The notes below the pieces were generated by a model, which was not told the DNA's origin, did not search any database, and saw only the letters and a list, made by a program, of their open reading frames with translations. DNA of 64,000 nt from Niabella sp. (GTDB lineage Bacteria > Bacteroidota > Bacteroidia > Chitinophagales > Chitinophagaceae): NCBI RefSeq assembly GCF_030150205.1, contig NZ_JASLGT010000008.1:1-64000 (forward strand). Direction: 5' to 3'. Below are positions 32,325 to 42,000 of the stretch, in pieces. Each line of letters starts with the position of its first letter. Within the stretch, counting starts at the first letter, position 1. The translations under genes were made by a program, and so were the position numbers.

Positions 32325-34211
32325 ATGATACAAGAAAAAGGCTCCATTTCCATTCATACGGAGAATATTTTCCCCATTATTAAAAAATTCCTCTATTCTG
32401 ACCACGAGATCTTTCTTCGCGAGCTGGTTTCCAACGCGGTAGATGCCATTCAAAAGGCCAAACGCCTGGCATCCCTGGGCCAGTTCAATGGAGAGATCGG
32501 CGAACCGCTGGTAGCCGTTAAAGTGGACAAAGATGCAAAAACCATCACCATTTCCGATAACGGGATCGGGATGACCGCTGACGAGATCAAAAAATACATC
32601 AACCAGATCGCTTTCTCCGGTGCGGAGGAGTTTATGGAAAAGTTCAAGGAAGCAAAGGATGCTTCGGAAATCATCGGCCGTTTCGGGTTAGGTTTCTATT
32701 CTGCCTTTATGGTGGCCGACCGTGTGGAGATCCAGACCCTGAGTTTTCAGCCAGGCGCTGAACCAGCCAAATGGACCTGTGATGGCAGCACTGAATTTGA
32801 GATCAGCGAGGGCAGCCGTACTACCAGGGGTACTGATGTGATCCTTTATGTGAACGATGAGAACCAGGACTTCCTGGAAGCGCACCGTATTGAAGGCATC
32901 CTGAACAAATACGCAAAATTCCTTCCCGTTCCGGTTCAGTTTGGTACTAAAACAGAAAGCGAGCCCGATGGTGAAGACGAAGAGGGCAAGCCCAGGTATA
33001 AAAGCGTTGAGGTACCCAATATTATCAACACCAGCGTACCCATCTGGACGAAGGCCCCCAGTGAACTGAAAGATGAAGATTACCTGAATTTTTACCGGGA
33101 ACTGTACCCGATGAGCGAAGATCCGCTGTTCTGGATCCACCTGAACGTTGATTACCCCTTCCACCTTACCGGTGTGCTGTATTTCCCCAAGATCAAAAAC
33201 GATATCGAGATGCAGCGCAACAAGATCAAGCTGTACAGCCGCCAGGTATTTATCACGGATGAGGTAAAGGATATCGTTCCCGAGTTCCTGATGTTATTGC
33301 ATGGTGTGATCGATTCACCGGATATTCCGCTGAACGTATCCCGCTCCTTCCTGCAATCGGACGGCAACGTAAAAAAGATCAATACCTATATCACGAAGAA
33401 AGTGGCCGATAAACTGGCGGAGCTGTTTAAGAACGACCGCAAGGGTTATGAGGAAAAATGGAATGATATCGGTGTGTTTGTAAAATACGGCGCCATCAGC
33501 GAGCCTAAGTTCTGGGAACGTGCCAAAGACTTTGTATTGCTGGGCAACACGAAGAAAGCGTACTATACACTAAACGAGTACAAAGACTTTGTAACACCGG
33601 AGCAAACAGATAAAGACGGCAACCTGGTATACCTCTATACCCCTAATGCAGAAAAGCAGGATGGTTATATACAGGCCGCCAACCGGAAGGGATATGATGT
33701 GTTGCTGATGGACAGTCCGCTCGACAACCATTTTATCAGTCACCTGGAGCGCGACCTGGAAAAAACCCAGATCAAGCGGGTGGATGCTGATGTGCTGGAG
33801 AAGTTGATCGACAAAGGCGAGACCATCACCAGTAATTTATCAGAAGAACAGACCAAAGAGATCAAAGAGGTTTTTGAAAAAGCCATTACCAAACCGGGTA
33901 TGGATGTAAACGTGGAAACACTTTCTGCGGAGGCCATGCCGGTAACCGTTACCATGGATGAGTTTATGCGTCGCATGAAGGATATGGCCGCTATGGGCGG
34001 TGGTATGAGTTTTTATGGGGCCATGCCCGATAAATACAAGGTAGCCATTAATGCCAATCATCCGCTGGCCACAAAGATCCTGGCAGAGACCAATGCCGAT
34101 GCCCGTCAGGCACTGGCACGACAGGCCTTTGACCTGGCGCTGCTGGCACAGGGCATGCTTACCGGCGCAGACCTTACTTCCTTTGTGGAAAGGAGCGTGA
34201 AGATGATCTGA
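32325..34211 (+). CDS. htpG: Molecular chaperone HtpG (Hsp90)
   Basis: A 628-residue cytoplasmic Hsp90. The N-terminal ATP site has FLRELVSNAVDAIQKAKRL, ISDNGIGMTADEIKKYIN and RFGLGFYSAFMVAD, the GHKL Bergerat motifs. The middle domain contains MLLHGVIDSPDIPLNVSRSF and LQSDGNVKKI with the catalytic-loop Arg. The C-terminal dimerisation region follows from about residue 500 and includes a Met-rich MRRMKDMAAMGGGMSFYGAM. No MEEVD tail, as expected for bacteria. It folds client proteins under stress. A terminator follows at 34229. Confidence 0.97.
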   Translation: MIQEKGSISIHTENIFPIIKKFLYSDHEIFLRELVSNAVDAIQKAKRLASLGQFNGEIGEPLVAVKVDKDAKTITISDNGIGMTADEIKKYINQIAFSGAEEFMEKFKEAKDASEIIGRFGLGFYSAFMVADRVEIQTLSFQPGAEPAKWTCDGSTEFEISEGSRTTRGTDVILYVNDENQDFLEAHRIEGILNKYAKFLPVPVQFGTKTESEPDGEDEEGKPRYKSVEVPNIINTSVPIWTKAPSELKDEDYLNFYRELYPMSEDPLFWIHLNVDYPFHLTGVLYFPKIKNDIEMQRNKIKLYSRQVFITDEVKDIVPEFLMLLHGVIDSPDIPLNVSRSFLQSDGNVKKINTYITKKVADKLAELFKNDRKGYEEKWNDIGVFVKYGAISEPKFWERAKDFVLLGNTKKAYYTLNEYKDFVTPEQTDKDGNLVYLYTPNAEKQDGYIQAANRKGYDVLLMDSPLDNHFISHLERDLEKTQIKRVDADVLEKLIDKGETITSNLSEEQTKEIKEVFEKAITKPGMDVNVETLSAEAMPVTVTMDEFMRRMKDMAAMGGGMSFYGAMPDKYKVAINANHPLATKILAETNADARQALARQAFDLALLAQGMLTGADLTSFVERSVKMI

Positions 34212-34228
34212 AAATAAAAAATAAGGAA

Positions 34229-34265
34229 AAAGAGGTTGTCTGGATAAAGGCAGCCTCTTTTTTTA
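34229..34265 (+). terminator. Rho-independent terminator of htpG
   Basis: AAAGAGGTTGTCT pairs with AGGCAGCCTCTTT (two G-U pairs) across a GGATAA loop and is followed by a T run. Confidence 0.85.
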
Positions 34266-34494
34266 TGCCCCATAACGGTACTGCTTTCTTATGTGCAAAT
34301 CAAGGTCAGATCAACCCTCCGCTGGCTCAGCGATTGAACCTGCTGCGGAGACGACCAGCCACCCGGGTCGCCCTGTCATTCTTTCTTTTTTATCTTACCA
34401 TTCTAAAGGCAATTTTTAAGGGAAAGCGTGCGTGAAAAATGATACCCGGTTTAACTTCCGGTGGCCTTTGTTCTTTCAATCTAAAAACACCGCT

Positions 34495-34502
34495 TATTTT
34501 TG
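34495..34502 (+). promoter_or_regulatory. -7 promoter box of the 34564 lipoprotein (TATTTTTG)
   Basis: Exact TAnnTTTG about 60 bases before the chosen start. TTTG at 34467-34470 is 24 bases upstream, longer than the usual 19-21, so the -33 box is doubtful. Confidence 0.45.
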
Positions 34503-34563
34503 CAAAGACCTTCCATAAAAACGCAACAACATGCGCAATGATCGTTCACAAAAACAACCGCAT

Positions 34564-35079
34564 ATGTCAAAATTATTATTGCTTTCAAGCCTGTACCTGC
34601 TCTTCCTGTATGCCTGTACCGGACCAGCTCCGGCGGCACCATCCGCCCCTGCAAAAGCCGCCATACAGCAGCCCGCATTACCGGGGAGCAGTGATACCCT
34701 TGCCAACGGACAGCAATGGCTTCAGACCACGATCGAAACCTACTTCAATAAATACGATTCCTTAAAGGGCGACTTCGCGGCCATTTGCACGCCGGACTTT
34801 GCTGCCTTTCAGCAGGCCATTACCAATGCCGGTATGGATGGCGGATTCAGCATTGCTGAGATACGGAAAAAGTGGCCCGCAAGACCGGTTGAACAGGCCG
34901 GAACAGGGACCGGCTTCCTGATCAGCGGACAGGATTTCGGAACCATAACAGTGCCCCGCTGTCTGTTTATCCGGAAAACAACAGCAGGGCACTATATTTA
35001 TGCGGTATCTATCCTGGACCGTGATTTTAAGATCACCTACTTCCGATCGAGCTTGTTTCCAAAGGAAATAATTTCCTGA
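34564..35079 (+). CDS. Small lipoprotein of unknown function
   Basis: A 171-residue product from ATG 34564. MSKLLLLSSLYLLFLYAC is a signal peptide with a lipobox Cys; the longer reading from 34531 adds eleven polar residues ahead of it. After an Ala/Pro-rich linker the mature part (about 50-165) has DTLANGQQWLQTTIETYFNK, PDFAAFQQAITNAGMDGGFS and a final GHYIYAVSILDRDFKITYFR. The distribution of aromatic and charged residues suggests a small alpha/beta domain. No family recognised. It lies between htpG and the convergent phosphoesterase gene. Confidence 0.7.
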   Translation: MSKLLLLSSLYLLFLYACTGPAPAAPSAPAKAAIQQPALPGSSDTLANGQQWLQTTIETYFNKYDSLKGDFAAICTPDFAAFQQAITNAGMDGGFSIAEIRKKWPARPVEQAGTGTGFLISGQDFGTITVPRCLFIRKTTAGHYIYAVSILDRDFKITYFRSSLFPKEIIS

Positions 35080-35144
35080 TTGACGGTGTGCGGCAAACCC
35101 AGCCGGACGCCGTTGCTTCATAAGACAATCAGCCCAATCGTTGT

Positions 35145-36344
35145 TTAAGGCCGTTTTACAGAAAGCTCATCCACCAGTTTGCCCGATGGATCAAAAATGC
35201 GGAAACGGGCTTCTTTATCGGTAATACTCGCCTTAATAATATTGTTATTGGAATTTACGATAATGGGGAACCGCGTGGTTTCAGATGGCTGCTGGATCCG
35301 GTGACGGTGCTCATGGGCGCTCAGCATTACCTGGATACCTGCTTCATTGAGAATGGGTAACCATTTCTTTGTGATCTCCTGGTTCCCATGCCAGCCGTTT
35401 GCAGGCGGAATATGACAAATCGCAATTTTGTATGTTGCCTTCCGGTAAGCAGCCGTTTGTACAATGGTGCGCAGCCATTTTGCCTGTTCGGTGCGGTAGG
35501 CATCCATATCGGTGATGCCGCTGTATTCAATATCCGAATCCGGTTTATCCTCCCCCCCGTCTAAAACAATAAAGCAGGCATCCCCGCGGGTAAACATATA
35601 ATAAAGCGTTCCGCTGTTGCCTGGAAAGTATTCCGGGAATTGTGCAGCAAACGGGCCCCTGGTTTCATGATTGCCACGGGCATAGTACATGGGTATTTCA
35701 CTGGCAAATAAAAGCGTGGCCGTATCCATAAAACCCCGGAACACCTGTTCCTCGCTCATGGAACTGTTCACCATATCTCCGTTAAATACCACAAACGCAG
35801 TGTTTGGAAAATCGACCTGCCCCAGTAATTGCTTCAGCACCGGGTTCCGCTCATGAATGTCATTGACCACTGCAAATTCAAAGGGTCCGGGCCTTCCATT
35901 GGTTCGGAAGGCAAGCGGCTTTTTCTGATACACTGCCGTGGCCACCACTTCCCCATACTGTACTTTCACCCACTCGTGTTTCAATACTTCCTGGCTATAT
36001 ACCCGGTAACGGTACCGCGTGTTGGGCGTTAAGCCATTCAGCGTTACCCGGTGCACAGTACCCACTTTTTTTAATCCATTGGAAGCACTAAAGTATTTCG
36101 GACGTTCTTTCTGATAAAAATGGCTGTCATCATCCGGGGCCAGTTCTACCCATGCCGTTGCGGGCTTGTTCGTGGTCCATACAATGGATACGCTGGAATC
36201 GGTCATTGCCTGCAGGTAAGGTTCATGTGTGATCTTTATTTTTTCCTGCGCGTTGCTATGGATTGCTGCTGTAAGAAAAAGTAAACAAAGCCCCATCTTT
36301 ACCGGGAGGGCCCATACCCGGAGTTCTGCCATTTTCATAAACAT
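35145..36344 (-). CDS. Secreted metallophosphoesterase with N-terminal fibronectin-like domain
   Basis: About 399 residues from the ATG at 36344; starts at 36380, 36338 or 36332 are also possible, and all keep the signal peptide MGLCLLFLTAAIHSNAQ. Residues about 35-130 resemble the fibronectin-like domain in front of purple acid phosphatases (VSIVWTTNKPATAWVELAPD and LTPNTRYRYRVYS). The calcineurin-like domain has FAVVNDIHERN, FNGDMVNS, YARGNHETRG, ICHIPP and LSAHEHRHR, the full set of metal ligands. It likely cleaves a phosphoester outside the inner membrane. It is the last gene of the SusCD locus, 51 bases after the EEP-fold gene. Confidence 0.88.
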   Translation of the reverse strand: MFMKMAELRVWALPVKMGLCLLFLTAAIHSNAQEKIKITHEPYLQAMTDSSVSIVWTTNKPATAWVELAPDDDSHFYQKERPKYFSASNGLKKVGTVHRVTLNGLTPNTRYRYRVYSQEVLKHEWVKVQYGEVVATAVYQKKPLAFRTNGRPGPFEFAVVNDIHERNPVLKQLLGQVDFPNTAFVVFNGDMVNSSMSEEQVFRGFMDTATLLFASEIPMYYARGNHETRGPFAAQFPEYFPGNSGTLYYMFTRGDACFIVLDGGEDKPDSDIEYSGITDMDAYRTEQAKWLRTIVQTAAYRKATYKIAICHIPPANGWHGNQEITKKWLPILNEAGIQVMLSAHEHRHRIQQPSETTRFPIIVNSNNNIIKASITDKEARFRIFDPSGKLVDELSVKRP

Positions 36345-36395
36345 CTTTCGTTTTTTCAAAAATACCGTGAATATCCTCAAGAACCAGCAAGCGCT

Positions 36396-37199
36396 TTATT
36401 TTGCCAGCTCCAATGTAACCAATACCGGTTTATGATCCGAAGCGTCTTCATTACCGATCACCTCCACCTTTTTCACATTCCAGGTTTTGCCCCGGTTCAG
36501 GAAAATATAGTCTAACCGGACCTTGGGTTTGGTATAAGGAAATGTGAGTTGGGGATTACCAAACCGCACCGCAGCATCATCCATTGTTTTGGTAATGATA
36601 CCATATGGCTTGGATTCCGGCGTAATATTAAAATCGCCGCCAACCGCTACCGGCAGGTGCATTCCCAACAGGATATCGGTAATGGCTTGTGCCTGCGCCT
36701 GGCGGTTCTCATCAAACTCATGACAAAGATGCGTGCCGGCAAATACCATTTTTTTACCATTTGCAAACCGGTGCTCAATGGTGATCAGAGCCCTTCCTTC
36801 TCCCCCGGCCGGCGTGGGCAGATGGTGCACTACGGGCTTTGCCGGATAGCGGGATAGTAACCCTTCGCCGTATCCGCCTTCGCTATAATTCATTGCCTTT
36901 GCAAAATAGCCATGCATACCGGTCATTTTTGCCAGCTCTGCTACCAGGTCTTTTTTAACCCCGTTATTAAAAGAAGCCGTTCTGCTGGTCATACTGTCTA
37001 CCTCCTGCATGGCCACAAAATCCGGCTTATACCGGTTGATCACGGCTGCGATCTTTTTCAGGTTGCTTTTTCCGCTGGCATAATGTTCTTCTCCATGATA
37101 GATATTATACGTAAGTACTTTTATAGTTTGTGCGCGGGCAACACCACCGCATACACAGGCCCACAAAAGCAAGGCGGCAAATACATGTTTTATTTTCAT
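36396..37199 (-). CDS. Secreted endonuclease/exonuclease/phosphatase-fold hydrolase
   Basis: A 267-residue enzyme with signal peptide MKIKHVFAALLLWACVCG and cleavage near ARAQT. The EEP motifs are complete: VLTYNIYHGEE (Asn), DFVAMQEVD (metal Glu), FAGTHLCH, VAVGGDFNITPES (D-x-N), LDYIFL and SDHKPVLVTLEL (final Asp-His). The fold covers nucleases, sphingomyelinases and inositol-phosphate phosphatases; the substrate is unclear. It follows SusD after a hairpin and is followed by the metallophosphoesterase, so the pair probably acts on the same exported phosphoester or nucleic acid. Confidence 0.88.
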   Translation of the reverse strand: MKIKHVFAALLLWACVCGGVARAQTIKVLTYNIYHGEEHYASGKSNLKKIAAVINRYKPDFVAMQEVDSMTSRTASFNNGVKKDLVAELAKMTGMHGYFAKAMNYSEGGYGEGLLSRYPAKPVVHHLPTPAGGEGRALITIEHRFANGKKMVFAGTHLCHEFDENRQAQAQAITDILLGMHLPVAVGGDFNITPESKPYGIITKTMDDAAVRFGNPQLTFPYTKPKVRLDYIFLNRGKTWNVKKVEVIGNEDASDHKPVLVTLELAK

Positions 37200-37233
37200 C
37201 GTTATCTTATTTTGTTTGTACGATTTTGAAAAA

Positions 37234-37270
37234 CAGATGATACCGGTGTATCCGTAACCGGTATCATCTG
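37234..37270 (-). terminator. Attenuator-type terminator between susD and the phosphoesterase genes
   Basis: CAGATGATACCGG and CCGGTATCATCTG form a perfect 13-bp stem with an 11-base loop, followed on the minus strand by TTTTTCAAAATCG. No promoter box was found between it and the next gene, so the downstream genes probably depend on partial read-through. Confidence 0.8.
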
Positions 37271-37289
37271 CCTCCTGCTTTTATCTGGC

Positions 37290-39041
37290 TTACTTCCAGT
37301 TAGGGTTCTGTACCAGGCTGGGATTTAACTGGATCTCCTGCACCGGGATGGGATCCAGGTAGTCTCTTGTTTCATTAAACACTTTGGCCACCTGCGGATT
37401 TATAACAATGGATCCGCCGGCTGTATTGTTTTCAAGAATTACTTCACTTCCCAGTTTCAGGTATTGCGGGCCGGGCTCTGTTGGCCTTGTTCCCGTATAA
37501 ATATATACATCTACTTTACCGTCGCCATCCAGGTCATACGGCCCCACGCCGGGGAAATACATCCCTTTAAACTGTTCGGCAAATAAATGTCCCTCCTTCC
37601 ATCTTAACAGGTCTTTACGGCGGAAGCTTTCCATCACCAGTTCTACCCTGCGTTCGCGGCGCACTTCAAGAATGATCCCTTTATTTGCTCCCGACACATG
37701 GGTGTATTGTGCCGCCAGGTAGTTATCCGGATTGGCATTCGCCGCTGCAAGATTCATATTCGGCATGCCTACACGGTCGCGCAGCAATTTGATCGATTTG
37801 TCGATATCAGCCTGCGTCAATGTACCCAACTCCGCTTTTGCTTCCGCAAAGTTCAGCAGTACTTCTGCATAACGTACAATGGGCATATCGTTCGTGGACC
37901 GGTTATAGAAATCTTCTGCTTCTGATGTTACAAATTTTATCAGCTGGTACCCCGTAACGGTTCCGGTAAAATCCGGCGGCAATTTGCGGGTATTGCCGGT
38001 ACGGGTATATCCAGGTGTACGGATGGTTTGGGAAAGCCGGGGGTCGCGGTTCTGCACTTCATTAAAAAACGGCTGTGTGCTATAGTCCGGCTTATCCGTA
38101 AAGCGGCTGCCATCCTTCATCAGGTAACTGTTCACCAGCTTTTTTTCCAGTCCGGGCCGGCCATAAGAAGCCGTTAGTGTATAGTAATTCACATTATGCC
38201 ATATCTGCAGATCATTGCTGTACCTGCGGGTGAGGATCACTTCTCTATCAATGGCTGCCTTTGAGGAAAACAGTTCCTGGTAGGCCTTTTCAGGAGTACT
38301 GGTATACAAACTGTAATTGCCCGAACTGATCAACGCTTCCGCGGCTTTAGCGGCTTCTGCTAAAAACTTATCGGCATCCGGCAAATTAAACTCGGGATGG
38401 TATTTGCGGAAGGTACCTTCAAACAAACAGATCCTGGATTTATAGGCCAGGGCCGTCCATTTCGTTACTTTTTCTACCGACTTCTGTGTGCTCATCCAGC
38501 TGATCGCCGTATCCAGATCCGCCAGTACACTATCCATAACAAGGGTACGCTTGTCCCGGGGCCGGTTCAACAGGGAAGAATCTTTTATATCGATAACGCC
38601 GCCATACCAGGGCACATCGCCAAACCGGGATACCTTATCAAAATAAAATAAGGCACGGAACAGGTAGGCCACACCACCATATTGTTTTACCGTAGGCACC
38701 TGCGCCTTTTGATAGTTCATTAAAAAGTAGTTGATATTCCGCAAGTCGTACCAGCTCCAGCCGCCACCGGAAACCGGCACCACCCGTTTGCCGGTTAAAA
38801 AATCGCTCAGGCTGTTTTTTACCACATTATCATCATCCTCATTATACACGCCTTCCGCATCTGGTATAACGGCGGTATTGATATAAAAAGAATTGGTATA
38901 CAGTTCCAGGTCCTTTTCCGAATTAAAAAAGATCTCGGGGATGATTTCACTCTTAGGAGTTCTGTCAAGGAACCCCTTGTTACACTGCACCAGGAACCCC
39001 GATAAAAAAATGAACAGTATGATTAATTTATATTGCTTCAT
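37290..39041 (-). CDS. SusD/RagB-family outer-membrane nutrient-binding lipoprotein
   Basis: A 583-residue SusD-like lipoprotein. The signal MKQYKLIILFIFLSGFLVQC ends in a lipobox Cys. The alpha-helical scaffold follows (for example YLFRALFYFDKVSRFGDVPW, KWTALAYKSRICLFEGTF), and the C-terminal signature VRRERRVELVMESFRRKDLL RWKEG is present (about 490-515, written in two parts). With SusC it forms the lid of a TonB-dependent importer for a large substrate. The surface has many aromatic residues but the ligand cannot be told. It starts 12 bases after SusC. Confidence 0.95.
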   Translation of the reverse strand: MKQYKLIILFIFLSGFLVQCNKGFLDRTPKSEIIPEIFFNSEKDLELYTNSFYINTAVIPDAEGVYNEDDDNVVKNSLSDFLTGKRVVPVSGGGWSWYDLRNINYFLMNYQKAQVPTVKQYGGVAYLFRALFYFDKVSRFGDVPWYGGVIDIKDSSLLNRPRDKRTLVMDSVLADLDTAISWMSTQKSVEKVTKWTALAYKSRICLFEGTFRKYHPEFNLPDADKFLAEAAKAAEALISSGNYSLYTSTPEKAYQELFSSKAAIDREVILTRRYSNDLQIWHNVNYYTLTASYGRPGLEKKLVNSYLMKDGSRFTDKPDYSTQPFFNEVQNRDPRLSQTIRTPGYTRTGNTRKLPPDFTGTVTGYQLIKFVTSEAEDFYNRSTNDMPIVRYAEVLLNFAEAKAELGTLTQADIDKSIKLLRDRVGMPNMNLAAANANPDNYLAAQYTHVSGANKGIILEVRRERRVELVMESFRRKDLLRWKEGHLFAEQFKGMYFPGVGPYDLDGDGKVDVYIYTGTRPTEPGPQYLKLGSEVILENNTAGGSIVINPQVAKVFNETRDYLDPIPVQEIQLNPSLVQNPNWK

Positions 39042-39053
39042 GTTACTTAAATT

Positions 39054-42000
39054 TTAAAAGGAGAGGTCTAAACCAAAAGAGTAAATTTTACTGATGGGGT
39101 AAATACGCCCATTGGCTTCAGCAGCGGCCATCTCCGGATCGATGTATTTCGTTTTCAATTTGGTTGCGGTAAAGATATTATCTCCGCTAAGGTAGATCCT
39201 GCACCGGGAGATCTTTGCTTTTGACAGCAGGCCTGCCGGCAGGGAATATCCAACGGTAAGATTCTTCAGCCGGATGTAGGCCAGGTCCTGCAGATAGCGG
39301 TCGTTCGGCGCATTCAGCGATCCCCCGGCATTCAATGCTTCATACCCACGCAGCTTTGGGAAATAGGCATCCGGATGATCTTCACTCCATACCTTTTCCT
39401 CGAAATCAATGGGCAGAAATGAATAATACGGGCGGGAATAAGGTCCCCAGAATTTATCGGCATTCGCCCCTGGGTACCATTGTTGTTTACCGATGCCCTG
39501 CACAAAAACAGAAAGATCGAAACCATTCCAGTCGGCGCCCATATTGATGCCAAATGTATAGCGGGGCTGCTTATTTCCTATTTTGATAAGGTCTCCATGA
39601 TCTTCCAGTGTATTTTTCCCGTTGTTTACGATGCCATCACCATTGACGTCAATAAATTTCAGGTCACCGGCCATCAGTTTCGACCAGTTACCCGGTGCTC
39701 CCAGCCGTTGCTTGTTTACAAAGTCCTGGTTCACCGTTTTCTGATAAGCGGCGGCTTCTTCATCCGTTTTAAAATACCCTCCGATCTTATATCCCCAGAT
39801 CTCTCCCAGCTCCTGACCTACATAGTAATTGCTTAACAGGTTTTGAGGATTATCAAAGCGGGTGATCTTTGCCTTGTAATCGCCTACGCCCACGCTTACA
39901 TTGTAGTTAAAGGGCTTGCCGGCCACCGATACATGATCGCTCCAGGCCACCATCAATTCCCAGCCCCTTGTTTGCATATCGCCGGCATTGGTCTTGGGAG
40001 ATGCTTCACCAAAAACGGCCGGCAATGTTTTGCCCGCAATTAACATATCCAGCGTATTCCGTACATACCAGTCGTACGTGATGTTGAGGAGGTTGTTCAA
40101 CACCCCCATATCCACACCCAAGTTGGTCGATTTGGAACGCTCCCAGGTCAGATCCTTTGAAATAGGAACGGGCACTGCCAGCGACTGGCCCCTTGCACCA
40201 TTGAAGATATAGTTCATGGTTGACCGGCGAAGGGTTTGAATATACCCGTATGTGGCCGCTTCCTGCTGGTTGCCCAGGGAACCATATGATCCTCTTAATT
40301 TAAATTCGTTAATGGCTCCTTTTAGTGAAGCCCAGAACGGTTCCTGGCTGATGCGCCAGCCTGCTGATACCGAAGGAAAAAAGCCAAAGCGCTGGCCATA
40401 GGGAAAACGGGAAGATCCGTCATAGCGGCCATTAAACTCTAACAGGTATTTGTTATTAAAATCATAGTTCAGCCTTGAAAAATACCCCTGTAATGCCCAC
40501 TCCTCTGCCTGCCCCTCGAGCGTTGCCTGCCCTGTAGCTAATCTGAAATCATTCAGGTCTTCTGAAAGCAGGTCTGTATTCCTTGCGGAGATCATTTTGA
40601 ACGTACGCAGCTCCTGGTTGTAGCCGGCCATGATCTTAACGTTATGATCGCCTATTTTTTTCCCATAACTGCCAAACAGGTTCACAGCCTGATATTGTAC
40701 CAGGTTGGCCGCTTCCGCCAGGTAATCATTGCCCACAAAGCTGATCACCCCCGGGTTAATGGACCAGGGCGCTTTTGTTCTGCGCTGCATGGTAGAATAG
40801 GGATTAAAAGTATAGGAGTAATTCCCGGTGATCTCCATCCCTTTAATGGGCTTGAACGTGGCGCCTACCAGGTTGATCAGTTCCATGCGTTTTTCATCCC
40901 CCTTGGATTTACCGTGCAGCAGGTCCGCAAAGATGCCATCGCCGATGGAGTAGCTGTTCAGCCCTGAACTATAGGTTGCTGTACCATCCGGGTTCAACGG
41001 CACATAGGAAGGCAGGGCATGTACGGTAATGGACACAAAATTGCTGTTCCATCCCCATCCCGGGTACGTATACGTATTGGTATTAAAATACGTGTTGGTA
41101 AACAGCTCCAGTTTGTCGGACAAACGCGCCGTGATCTTTGCCCGGAAATTATACGAGGTGTATTTATCCTGGTTGATCTGCATCATTCCATCCTTGCCAT
41201 AAGCTCTTCCGGAAATAAGAAAGTCAATTTTTTCTGAGCCGCCGGTAACGGTAAGCGCATGTTCCCTGGACGGCTGCCAGTCGCGGAACATGGTATGCCA
41301 CCAGTCGGTGTTTCCGTAATACATATACTGATCCTTTCCGCTGCGGTTGGTGATCACCACACTGGGCAGGGATTTATCGGTCTGCCGTTTTTTCAGTTCT
41401 TCGTAGTCTTCATCAGTATAACGGGTGTAGGTATTACCGGTAGCCCGTAAAAAAGCTTCGTCATTGAGTTTTGCCGAGGTATAGCCATCGGTGATAAAAT
41501 CGGTACGGGTAGTTAAGCCGGCCCAGCCAAAGTTATTGGAATAGTTCACCGTCATCTTACCCCGTTTCGCTTTTTTGGTCGTTACCAGGATCACCCCAAA
41601 CGATCCGCGGGCACCATAAATAGCTGCAGAGGCGGCATCTTTCAGTACGCTGATATTTTCCACATCCCGGGGGTTGATGCTATTCAGATTTCCCGGCACC
41701 CCGTCAATCAATATCAACGGGGAACCGCCCCCGTTTATAGACGTATTTCCCCGGATATTGAAACTGCCCTCCGCCCCCGGTCGCCCGGTATTAAAATTGA
41801 TATTCACATTGGGAATGGCTCCCTGTAAGGCCTGCGAAATATTGGCTACCGGGCGGTTTTCCAGGGCCTCGGCTCCAACCTGGCTTACCGCCCCGGTAAG
41901 GTTTACTTTCTTTTGGGTTCCATATCCTACTACGATCACTTCATCCAGCCTGTTCTCTTCTTTCCTTAACACAATGCGGAAATTTTGCTGGACCTTTACG

